Part shown: positions 7,924-16,871 of the stretch, in pieces | Layout: the number at the start of each line of letters is the position of its first letter | Numbering within the stretch: the stretch's first letter is position 1 | From: a virus | DNA length: 42,400 nt | IMG/VR virus record: IMGVR_UViG_3300020442_000392 | Location: 1-42,400 of that record | Direction: 5' to 3' (one strand) | Translations under genes and position numbers: made by a program | Notes under the pieces: model-generated | Database searches by the model: none | What the model was told of the DNA's origin: nothing | The model's input: the letters and a program-made list of their open reading frames with translations, nothing else

Positions 7924-10599
7924 ATGCCGTTAGTATCTGGAGCTATCCCTAACTTAATCAATGGTGTGTCACAACAACCACCATCGTTAAGACTACCTAC
8001 CCAAGGGGAAGTTCAAGAGAATGGTTTATCTTCGGTTGTACGTGGATTAGAGAAGAGACCTGGGACTCAGCATATAAGTGAAATTGATAATAACTTTAAC
8101 GATACTACTGCATTTATCCATACAATACAGAGGGATGAAGAAGAAGCATACGTAGCAGTATTATCAGATCAGAGTATTAAAGTATTTGATTTAGTAGGTA
8201 AGTATGCCCCTTATCATGCTACAAACACTACTACTGCTCAAGCAGGTAATGAGATACCAGTATTTAAAAATACTAATAAAGATGCTTTAACTAGTACTGA
8301 AACAGGGTACTTAATAGTACCTTCAGATTCTACTGCACAAGCAACCTTTGGTGCTACTACTGTTGCTGACTTTACGTTTCTTTTAAATAGAAGTAAAACC
8401 ATTACCAAAGGTTCTACTTATTCACACCAGAGACCATACGAAGCATACGTCTACATAAAGAATGGTGACTATAAGTCTAAGTACTCTATAACTGTATCAA
8501 TGGAAGTAAATAATGTTGTATATAAATTTACTTCTACTGCTGAAACACCTGATGGTGTAATTAAGAGTAATACTACAGGAACCACTGGTAATACTAATAC
8601 TACTCAACTTAACAATCAAGCAGCAGTTAGTACAAAACGTATAGCTAGTTCATTGGCTTATGGATCTTCTGGGTTATCTACAAGTGGTTCATCTCCTGAT
8701 GTTATTACTGATATTGATAGTGTTAATGCACTCGGAACTAATAATACTTCAGCAACTACATTAAGTGCTAATATTAATGACGCAACTCTATGGAAAAAAC
8801 CTGATGGAAGTGCTGCTACTGAAGCACTCATAGGTAATCAAGCGGATTCATTTGGTGTCAAATACAATGCTGATGATAACTTTATATACATATATTCTTC
8901 TGGAACAAATAAAATAAGTTTTGATGTAGAAGTATCCGATAGTCGTGGCGGTGAAGATATAGATGTATTTGTAGGTCATGAACAAGTATCCTCCTTTGGT
9001 AAACTACCTGCTACCTTACCTGAAGATGCAAAGAAAGGTTGGAGTGGTACTGCGTTTACTAATGATGGAACAGGATTTACTATTAAGGTAGGAGGTGATA
9101 ACCAAAAGGCACAAGATGATTACTATGTGTTTTGGAATGGTAAGACTTGGAAAGAGACACTACTACCGAGGTATGCTGGTGAAACTTCAGATGATTACAA
9201 AACTAGCTTTGATGCTAGTACGATGCCTCACCAACTAAAAAAACAGTTTGATGGTACTCAAGTATACTTTGTATTAGAACAGTCACCTTGGTTATCACGT
9301 ACTGTTGGTGACATAGATAGTAACCCATTTCCTTCTTTTACAGACTTTGAGATTAACGATATATTTTTTCATAGAAATCGTTTAGGTTTTTTGAGTGACG
9401 AGAATGTAATCTTTAGTGAGTCTGGTGGGTTCTACAATCTCTTTGTAACTACAACCTTAACTATCTTAGATAGTGAACCAATCGATGTTGCAGTATCAAA
9501 TAATCAGGTATCCATATTACGACATGCAATTCCTTTCAACGAAAGTCTTCTTATTTTCTCAGACTTACAGCAATTTAAGGTATCCGCAGGAGAACTACTA
9601 ACACCTACTACTGTTTCTATTGATGTAGCTACTAACTTTGAGACAGACACTACTGCTAAACCAGTACCAGCAGGTAGGTATGTTTACTTTCCTTTTACAC
9701 GAGGTAACTTCTCAGGTGTACGTGAGTATTTCTTAGATATTTCTACGGAGACCTCAGATGCACAAGAGGTAACCGCACATGTACCTGAGTACATCGAAGG
9801 TAACATCTTACAACTAGCTACTTCTTCTAATGAAGAGATATTATTAGCATTAGGAGATACAGATAGAAAGAGTATATACGTATACAAATACTTTTGGTCA
9901 GGTGCAGAGAAACTACAGTCATCGTGGTCTAAGTGGACTTTCGATGCTAATGTACTCTCTATGTCTATTTTAGGATCAGATGTATTTTTATTATTTAAAC
10001 GTGGTAGTAGTCTATTCTTAGAGAAACTTACGTTATCTACAGATCCTGCATCAGCAGTGATGGATGACAATCAAAGTATACATTTAGATCGGAGGGTAGA
10101 ACTTAAGACAGGAGGTACTACATCATTACCTTATACTGATAATACTGCACAATACATATTAGAGACAGGTAAGATTATTGCTTCGACTGATGTTGCTACA
10201 CAACTAGCAGCAGGTAAATCAGTATTCGCAGGTATACCCTTTACATTTAAGTATCGTGTAAGTGAACAGGTACATAAACAAAATGATATTACTGTTGAGA
10301 TTGCTAGGTTACAGATACGTAATATGTCGTTTAACTTTAGTGACTCAGGGTTCTTTGAAGTAATAGTATCTCCTTTACCTACTTCGAGTAGAAGTTCTCG
10401 AATTAACACATTTAGTGGTGTAACCATTGGTACTACACAATTAAACAAACAAACATTACAGAACGGAACTTTTAGAGTACCTATATTATCCAAGAGTGAT
10501 AACGTGACTATAGAGATACAAAACGCAAAACATTTACCATGTAGATTTCAATCAGCAGAGTACGAAGGGTTCTTAGTAGTACGTTCTCCGAGGAGTTAA
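7924..10599 (+). CDS. Tail tubular protein B (nozzle), T7 gp12-like
   Basis: An 891-residue homologue of T7 gp12, the tail nozzle that carries the fibres. The opening ISQQ-type motif (PNLINGVSQQPPSLRLPTQG, residues 9-28) and VVRGLEKRPGTQHI are diagnostic. The later DIFFHRNRLGFLSDENVIFS stretch (about residue 480) is the other strongly conserved block. It is somewhat longer than T7 gp12 (794), with a Ser/Thr/Asn-rich insertion around residues 200-290 that looks like an additional surface domain. Confidence 0.96.
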   Translation: MPLVSGAIPNLINGVSQQPPSLRLPTQGEVQENGLSSVVRGLEKRPGTQHISEIDNNFNDTTAFIHTIQRDEEEAYVAVLSDQSIKVFDLVGKYAPYHATNTTTAQAGNEIPVFKNTNKDALTSTETGYLIVPSDSTAQATFGATTVADFTFLLNRSKTITKGSTYSHQRPYEAYVYIKNGDYKSKYSITVSMEVNNVVYKFTSTAETPDGVIKSNTTGTTGNTNTTQLNNQAAVSTKRIASSLAYGSSGLSTSGSSPDVITDIDSVNALGTNNTSATTLSANINDATLWKKPDGSAATEALIGNQADSFGVKYNADDNFIYIYSSGTNKISFDVEVSDSRGGEDIDVFVGHEQVSSFGKLPATLPEDAKKGWSGTAFTNDGTGFTIKVGGDNQKAQDDYYVFWNGKTWKETLLPRYAGETSDDYKTSFDASTMPHQLKKQFDGTQVYFVLEQSPWLSRTVGDIDSNPFPSFTDFEINDIFFHRNRLGFLSDENVIFSESGGFYNLFVTTTLTILDSEPIDVAVSNNQVSILRHAIPFNESLLIFSDLQQFKVSAGELLTPTTVSIDVATNFETDTTAKPVPAGRYVYFPFTRGNFSGVREYFLDISTETSDAQEVTAHVPEYIEGNILQLATSSNEEILLALGDTDRKSIYVYKYFWSGAEKLQSSWSKWTFDANVLSMSILGSDVFLLFKRGSSLFLEKLTLSTDPASAVMDDNQSIHLDRRVELKTGGTTSLPYTDNTAQYILETGKIIASTDVATQLAAGKSVFAGIPFTFKYRVSEQVHKQNDITVEIARLQIRNMSFNFSDSGFFEVIVSPLPTSSRSSRINTFSGVTIGTTQLNKQTLQNGTFRVPILSKSDNVTIEIQNAKHLPCRFQSAEYEGFLVVRSPRS

Positions 10600-10600
10600 A

Positions 10601-11233
10601 ATGTGTGTAGAGTATATAGCAGCAGCCCAGTTAATAATTACTATGGCTTCTATCTCTAAACAGCAAGAAGCACAGAGAGCACAAATAGCTGATGCTAATA
10701 AAATTGCTCAAGAGAACGCACGTTTAGCTAATGAGTCTTATAAAAACTCAATGGCACAAATAGCTGAAAAGAATAGAGCACTTAAGGCTGCTGAAAATCA
10801 ACAACTAGAACAAGCAGGTAACTTAGCATTAGAACAAGAAGTAGAAGCACTTAAGGCAACTGGTACATCTATTACTGCGAGTGGTGAAGCAGGTGTTGAA
10901 GGTATATCACCAGGAATGCAAATAAGTGATTTAGAGAGACAATCGATAAATAATCTTAATGCAATCAATCGTAACTTAGATACTAGTTTAGGTAACATAG
11001 GTAGGCAACGAAAGAACTTAGCATTCAGTGCTGATAGTGCTTACTATAGTGCCTTAAATCAAGTTAACTCTATGCAAATGCAACGTCCATTTGATCCAAT
11101 GGCAGGAGCACTTCAGTACGCATCAGGTGCATTAGATGCAGGAACTACTTATTATAAATTAGGTGGTAGAGTTGGAGATGATCCAAATACTGCTAAAAAA
11201 GAATCATGGTATAACTTATATCAAAAGGTTTAA
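10601..11233 (+). CDS. Internal virion protein B, T7 gp14-like
   Basis: A 210-residue protein in the gp14 position. It starts with a short hydrophobic segment (CVEYIAAAQLIITMASISKQ) followed by a long alanine/glutamine-rich coiled coil (residues 20-95), and ends with ASGALDAGTTYYKLG, the usual composition of gp14-type core proteins. In T7, gp14 is ejected first and forms the channel across the outer membrane. Start chosen at the ATG 1 base after the nozzle stop; the stop overlaps the next gene by one base. Confidence 0.85.
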   Translation: MCVEYIAAAQLIITMASISKQQEAQRAQIADANKIAQENARLANESYKNSMAQIAEKNRALKAAENQQLEQAGNLALEQEVEALKATGTSITASGEAGVEGISPGMQISDLERQSINNLNAINRNLDTSLGNIGRQRKNLAFSADSAYYSALNQVNSMQMQRPFDPMAGALQYASGALDAGTTYYKLGGRVGDDPNTAKKESWYNLYQKV

Positions 11234-13434
11234 TGGCTCGTGATAGAAAAATTAGGTTGCGACCTATACAAGCCACAACTCAGGTAGATACTAACGTACC
11301 TACTGGTTTCCAAGTACAAAGACCGAATCCTGGCCTTGCGGGGCCATCTAGAGAAGCACAAATGGCTAAGGCATTGGAACAGTTAAATCCATCCTTAGTT
11401 AATTTTGCATCTCAAGTTTTTGGAGCGTACAAGGAAGAAGAATTAGAAGAAGGTGCTAAGAAATACTTATCACTTAGAAGTGGTGAAAGAGATGCCTTTA
11501 GTAAAGCTGTCCGTGATGGAGACATGGATGATGTCCAGAGTCCCTTTTGGATTTCGGGATATCAAAAGTTAGAGTTAAAAAACTTAGGTATGAACTATGG
11601 CTTAGGACTAACTAGGCAACTAAATGAAATACCTAAAGATTACACAGATGAACAGTTTAGTGAGGCATTAAGTAAATATGATGACGAGTTTACTAAATTA
11701 AATTCACTAGGTAAATATAATCAAAGTATTGTTAGTTCTGTATTTACACCTATGCAAAATGCTTTTAAAGCATCAGTGCAACAGAACTGGCAAGGTATGC
11801 GTGACCAGTTAATTAGGGAACGTAAGGATCAGAATTTTGAGTTAGTTATTAGTAACTTAGTAGAGATGAATCCCGATATCTCTATGGCTTCTATTGAAGA
11901 TCCTAATTGGCTTAATTCAACTATCACTAGTTTAAATGAACAGTATAACGTAGAAGATCCAGAGTTTATCTTTCCTCTTTCACATGAGTTTCAAAAAGCT
12001 AAAAAAGAAAAAGCTAAGAAAGAAGGGATTGATTTTAATGATGTACAACTCAAAGGATCTGAAGAAGCTAAGATTATAGGAGATTGGTACTCTAAGTTAA
12101 TCAATAGAATAGAATCAAAGAGACAACAAGTAGGTGATGTCGAAGGTAATCAATTAGATATATCTAAGTTTCCTGAGGAACTACAGTTTCTAACTCAAGC
12201 ATTAGAACTTAATCGGGAACTTATAGCATACTCTACAGAGTCTGGTGATTTTACTAAGGGTAACAAACTTATCATAAACGCTATAGCTGCTAAGGCATTA
12301 GAAGAAGGTGATACATCAATCTTAGGTAACATTCATTTACTTCATGGTCGTGATGGTCAACCATTAGCAAATACTACTTATGCTAGAGAACAGATAACAC
12401 AAACTACTAATACTATAAATTCTCGTGAGTTAACCAAACGTAACTTAGAGTTAAAGAATCAAAAACTAGAAGAAGAAAAACAAGTAAAAGAGTTAGTTCG
12501 TGGACTGCCAAGACTATACGAAATGGCAAAAGATGTTAGTAAACCTGGCATGGCAAAAGCTGCTAGAACAACACTTCAACAAACATTACAACGTATAGTA
12601 GAAATTGAAGGATCTGCTAGTACTGCAAATTCTTTTAGAGGGTTTATAGAAGAACAGGATAACCTTACTTCTTTAGGTTTAATTAATCAATTAGAAGAAG
12701 ATATATTAACTGGTGATTTAACTGAAGGTGAGTTTAAAGCTAGAATACAAGCAATAAGGGCAGGTAATCCTACTATTGATTTACCTATATCAGATTTAAC
12801 TAGTCAGTTTGAAAAAGGTCTTGCAAGAAAAGATCTTGATAAACCTAGAAGTCCTGTTAGACAAGCAAGAAATTTACTTTACAAAAGACTACTAGGTACT
12901 GGTGTATTTAGAGAAGGAGATGATCTTAACTTAACTATAAGTAAATTACTAGCAGGTGATACTTCATTCAATCCTGCTCGTGCTGAAGCTGCTTTACAAG
13001 CATTAAGTGAATTTGATGAGATGCTTTTAGATGCACAAGCTCAAAAAAAGAAACTTAATTTAACTGACTCTGAAGTAAATGCTTTTGTAATTAAACAAGC
13101 AAGAGAAATTGGTGATGCACTATATGATCCATCTTGGGATGTAGTAGAAAAAAGTGATGATGATTTAGTATCTGAAAACGCTTGGTTAGAAAAGTTACCT
13201 GAATTAGTTAGTAGTGAGGAACAATTTAAAGAGGCTTATAATACAACCTTTACCTATTATATAGTAAAAGGTAATGAATGGGATGATAATCAATACTTTT
13301 ATAAACCTCCGTTATACGATATGTTAGTCTCTTACTTTGAACTACAACCAATGGATGTAGCAGATTTTGAAAACGCATTGATCTCTATAAGAAAGACAGT
13401 AGAAGATTACTACGCTAAGAAAAAAAATAAGTAA
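11233..13434 (+). CDS. Internal virion protein C, T7 gp15-like
   Basis: A 733-residue, largely helical, charged protein between the gp14- and gp16-like genes. The N-terminal part (PGLAGPSREAQMAKALEQLNPSL, residues roughly 32-54, and the following KKYLSLRSGERDAFSKAV) resembles gp15-type core proteins; length is close to T7 gp15 (747). In T7 the protein forms part of the internal core and, after ejection, part of the periplasmic tube for DNA transfer. No catalytic motif was seen. One-base overlaps with both neighbours show tight translational coupling. Confidence 0.85.
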   Translation: MARDRKIRLRPIQATTQVDTNVPTGFQVQRPNPGLAGPSREAQMAKALEQLNPSLVNFASQVFGAYKEEELEEGAKKYLSLRSGERDAFSKAVRDGDMDDVQSPFWISGYQKLELKNLGMNYGLGLTRQLNEIPKDYTDEQFSEALSKYDDEFTKLNSLGKYNQSIVSSVFTPMQNAFKASVQQNWQGMRDQLIRERKDQNFELVISNLVEMNPDISMASIEDPNWLNSTITSLNEQYNVEDPEFIFPLSHEFQKAKKEKAKKEGIDFNDVQLKGSEEAKIIGDWYSKLINRIESKRQQVGDVEGNQLDISKFPEELQFLTQALELNRELIAYSTESGDFTKGNKLIINAIAAKALEEGDTSILGNIHLLHGRDGQPLANTTYAREQITQTTNTINSRELTKRNLELKNQKLEEEKQVKELVRGLPRLYEMAKDVSKPGMAKAARTTLQQTLQRIVEIEGSASTANSFRGFIEEQDNLTSLGLINQLEEDILTGDLTEGEFKARIQAIRAGNPTIDLPISDLTSQFEKGLARKDLDKPRSPVRQARNLLYKRLLGTGVFREGDDLNLTISKLLAGDTSFNPARAEAALQALSEFDEMLLDAQAQKKKLNLTDSEVNAFVIKQAREIGDALYDPSWDVVEKSDDDLVSENAWLEKLPELVSSEEQFKEAYNTTFTYYIVKGNEWDDNQYFYKPPLYDMLVSYFELQPMDVADFENALISIRKTVEDYYAKKKNK

Positions 13435-16400
13435 TGGCAGAATTAAGTATAGAAGAACAGTTAAAAGATCCTAATTCAGAACTATATAAAAAATATGCTA
13501 ATCAAAGCCCTGTCTTAGATTCTGTTACTGACTTTGGTAGTCAACTGTTATCAGATACTGATGATGTAGTGCGTAAAGGATTCGTAGGTTCTATTAATGA
13601 GATCTTCTCAGATACAGCTAACAACTTAAATTCACTATGGGATGCTGGAGGAGACTTTTTATTTGGCGAAGGTGATTATCGTTCTGAGTATTTAGATGAT
13701 GCTATTAAGTTCTATGAGGATACTTTTGTCCCTCCTCAACCACAAACAGTAGCTGGAAGAACCACAAAGGCTATTACAAAACCTATTGCTACATTCTTAG
13801 CAACTAGAAGAGTACTTCCTGTTCAATGGGGAGTAGGTAGAGATATAGCTGCTGAAGGAGGTGCTTCTTTACTTAGGGATAACTATGCAGAGTCTTTAGC
13901 ACACTTAGGGCAAGAGATGGGTCCAGAGTTTATGAAACCTATCTTTGACTACCTAGCAGTAAAAGAAGACGATCCCATCGTTGTAGCTATGATAAAGAGA
14001 AGCATCGAAGATGTTACTACTGCATCAATGGCTGAAGCATTCATAGGTGGTCTCAAGGCATACAAAGGTATTAAGTATAGCGACAATATCGAACAAGCTA
14101 CAAAAGCAGAAACTAAAGGTAAAAAAGATATTGACAAAGCTGTACAAAGTGCAAAACAAACAGATGAAGTAGTGCAGGACACTACCGAAGAAGCTGTACA
14201 GGAAGGAGCAGAGAAGAGTACTAAAGTAACCTTAGTGGATTCTCCTAAGGCATCTTTAGATATGACTGAGTTTGATGTTAAAGATTTGACTGAGAAGTTA
14301 GCTAATGGTCAAATTGACGATGTAGGACAAGAGTACTTTAATAGAAATAGATTAGGTTTTAAGAATAGAGATGATTTAGTTGGTATTGTTAATACATTTG
14401 AAAATGCTATTAGTGGTGCTGTAAATGCTAATGTAAAGATAAAAGAGAGGCATGAAGATCTAGCTAAAGAGTCTATGGATCTCTTGAATCTTTATGGTGT
14501 GCAAGGTCTTACTGCTCTAGTAAAGAAAAAGACTAGAGATGTAGATCAGATGTCATCTCTTATGGTAGCCACTAGGTATGCAGTACATTGGTTTGCAGAT
14601 GAGTATGACCAAGTAACAAAGATTGTTGCTAGAGGGTCTGATGATATGACCAATATGCAAGCCTTAGCTAGAATGCACGAACTAGAAGAGATGATGCCTA
14701 GTTTTGGAGAACTAGGTGTAGCAGGTAAAAGACTTCAAGCATCTGCTGCTCGTACTACTGCTTCTGGAAACATAATTACACGAAGACCTGATAATGAACT
14801 TAGGTTTCTTAATGATGCTCAGTTAGCTGAACAGCTTAATAAACTAGGTAGTAACCATATTAAGAAACTAACCGCTAAGGCTAAGAGAGTACAAGAAGCC
14901 TCAATGAGATCTGGTCAGTTTGGTGGACGAAATACTTTAACTAAAGAAGCTAGATATAAAATACTCAAGATAGCTAGAACAAACACTTTTAATACTAGAC
15001 TTCAACATTTCTTATCTGAGAGATTCCGAAGAAACATCTTGTTTAACGTACCCACCATTGGTCTTAATGCCACTATGGGTATCTTTGAAACATTTGCGAG
15101 ACCACTCTCGGAATACTTAGGTTCTATAGCCACACCTACTGCACTCTCTAAAGAACGTAGACAAGCACGAAAAGAAATTTTAAGGCACATGATTGGTCTT
15201 AAGTATTCTGTAGGTATTGCTAGAAGACAAGCTATCAAAGCCTTGAAAAATAATAAGGCAATTTTAGATCCTCACGTTACTGCTACCGAAGGTGTCTTAG
15301 ATCGAGGTAGTGCTGAGTACTTATTAGGATCAAACAAGTATACATCTAAATTATTAGAAGCACCTATGGGTGTAGGATGGTTTACCCGTACTGCTATTAA
15401 TATGTCTGGGTACTTAGGTACCTTATCCTATCGTGCCTTAAATGCTACTGATGAGTTCATTAAAGATTTAAATTACTATGCACGAGCCTATGCTATTGCA
15501 GGAGAAGAACTCTTAGATAAAGGTGCTAGTAAGAAAGAAGTACAACAAAAGTTGTATAGTTTGTTTTCAGATGATGGAGAAGCATTAGGTAAATCTTATG
15601 TACAGCAACAAAGTATAGATGATGTAATGATGACTTCTACTAGAGAACGATCTTTACAATACTCTAGAGAAGTTACGTATACTGATGATAATAACTTTAC
15701 TAACGCATTCCGTGAGGTATCTACTGGTTTTGGTTACATGCCAGGAATGCAAATAATATTCCCTTTTGTAAGAACTCCTACACAGATTATATCTAAAGGT
15801 ATTCGTATGACACCTCCAGGTGCTCTATACAATATCAAACAGTTAACGAGTGATAATATAGATGTAAGAACTAGAGCACTAGGAGAACTAGCAGCTACTA
15901 TGTCTATACTATCGTCTTTCTCTTTCGCTGCTTTAGAAGGAAAGATTACAGGTCCAGGACCATCAGATCCTCGACTCGCTAAACTATGGAGAGAAGAACA
16001 TCAACCTTACTCTATTAAAATAGATGGACAATGGTATGACTACGGAAGATACAGTCCTTGGTCTATCCCACTAAAAGCAGTAGCAGCATGGACTGATGCA
16101 ATTAAGTATGACGAATTAGGTACTGATGCAGAAGATTGGTTTCATGGTATGGCTATCTCTATGATGAGTATCCTTAGAGATGAAGGAACATTAAGAGGTT
16201 TAGAACACATTGCAGAAGTTATTGATGATCCTATATATAAACTGGAAACTTTTATTCCTGATGTAATGGCGAGTACTTTTAATCCTTTAGGAGGTAAAGC
16301 ACCTTCTCAACTCTTTTCTTTTCTCGGAGAAGAACCTGAAGGAGTACAATTAGCTAGAACTTTTGAAGAGAAGTTACTCAAGAACATGGGTGCCAAAACA

Positions 16401-16868
16401 TATACGGCATACAATTGGGTGACAGGACAACCACAGGAACCAACTGAATACTTATGGTTTCCCTACTCTAAACAAAAGAAACCAACAGAAAGTGATGTAG
16501 TAGCTGAGATAGTTAGGTTAGGTAATCCTGCATTATCTGAAGGTATACCTAGAACAATAGAAGGTGAAAAACTTACATCTAAACAAATTAGTCAGTATCA
16601 GAAGATATTAGGTACTACTAAAATTGCTAATATGACTATTGAGCAAGCATTAAGAAAGAAGATGAATACTAAAGAGTATAAGTCTACTGGTAGTGATATG
16701 TTTAAAGCTGCTCAACTTCAAGAAATAAAAAGTAAATTTAAAAAACAAGCAGAAATGGAATTTTTCAAACGTAACCCTATTCTTGGAACTAAGATACTAA
16801 GGATACGTGGAGGTAATCGTATTGAGAAACAATCGGGTATAAGTTTATTTCCTACACTTAGAAAGTGA
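13434..16868 (+). CDS. Internal virion protein D, T7 gp16-like, without a visible transglycosylase domain
   Basis: A 1144-residue protein in the gp16 position, the largest core protein ejected with the DNA. The central part (LSERFRRNILFNVPTIGLNA near residue 525 and the following ALSKERRQARKEILRHM) and the hydrophobic stretch TRTAINMSGYLGTLSYRAL fit a membrane-inserting gp16-type body. T7 gp16 begins with a lytic transglycosylase domain (Glu37). Here the N-terminus is an acidic, low-similarity region (MAELSIEEQLKDPNSELYKK) and I see no SLT-type ES motif, so wall penetration probably relies on something else. Residues about 215-270 are a charged Lys/Glu/Ala spacer. Confidence 0.88.
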   Translation: MAELSIEEQLKDPNSELYKKYANQSPVLDSVTDFGSQLLSDTDDVVRKGFVGSINEIFSDTANNLNSLWDAGGDFLFGEGDYRSEYLDDAIKFYEDTFVPPQPQTVAGRTTKAITKPIATFLATRRVLPVQWGVGRDIAAEGGASLLRDNYAESLAHLGQEMGPEFMKPIFDYLAVKEDDPIVVAMIKRSIEDVTTASMAEAFIGGLKAYKGIKYSDNIEQATKAETKGKKDIDKAVQSAKQTDEVVQDTTEEAVQEGAEKSTKVTLVDSPKASLDMTEFDVKDLTEKLANGQIDDVGQEYFNRNRLGFKNRDDLVGIVNTFENAISGAVNANVKIKERHEDLAKESMDLLNLYGVQGLTALVKKKTRDVDQMSSLMVATRYAVHWFADEYDQVTKIVARGSDDMTNMQALARMHELEEMMPSFGELGVAGKRLQASAARTTASGNIITRRPDNELRFLNDAQLAEQLNKLGSNHIKKLTAKAKRVQEASMRSGQFGGRNTLTKEARYKILKIARTNTFNTRLQHFLSERFRRNILFNVPTIGLNATMGIFETFARPLSEYLGSIATPTALSKERRQARKEILRHMIGLKYSVGIARRQAIKALKNNKAILDPHVTATEGVLDRGSAEYLLGSNKYTSKLLEAPMGVGWFTRTAINMSGYLGTLSYRALNATDEFIKDLNYYARAYAIAGEELLDKGASKKEVQQKLYSLFSDDGEALGKSYVQQQSIDDVMMTSTRERSLQYSREVTYTDDNNFTNAFREVSTGFGYMPGMQIIFPFVRTPTQIISKGIRMTPPGALYNIKQLTSDNIDVRTRALGELAATMSILSSFSFAALEGKITGPGPSDPRLAKLWREEHQPYSIKIDGQWYDYGRYSPWSIPLKAVAAWTDAIKYDELGTDAEDWFHGMAISMMSILRDEGTLRGLEHIAEVIDDPIYKLETFIPDVMASTFNPLGGKAPSQLFSFLGEEPEGVQLARTFEEKLLKNMGAKTYTAYNWVTGQPQEPTEYLWFPYSKQKKPTESDVVAEIVRLGNPALSEGIPRTIEGEKLTSKQISQYQKILGTTKIANMTIEQALRKKMNTKEYKSTGSDMFKAAQLQEIKSKFKKQAEMEFFKRNPILGTKILRIRGGNRIEKQSGISLFPTLRK

Positions 16869-16871
16869 TCA

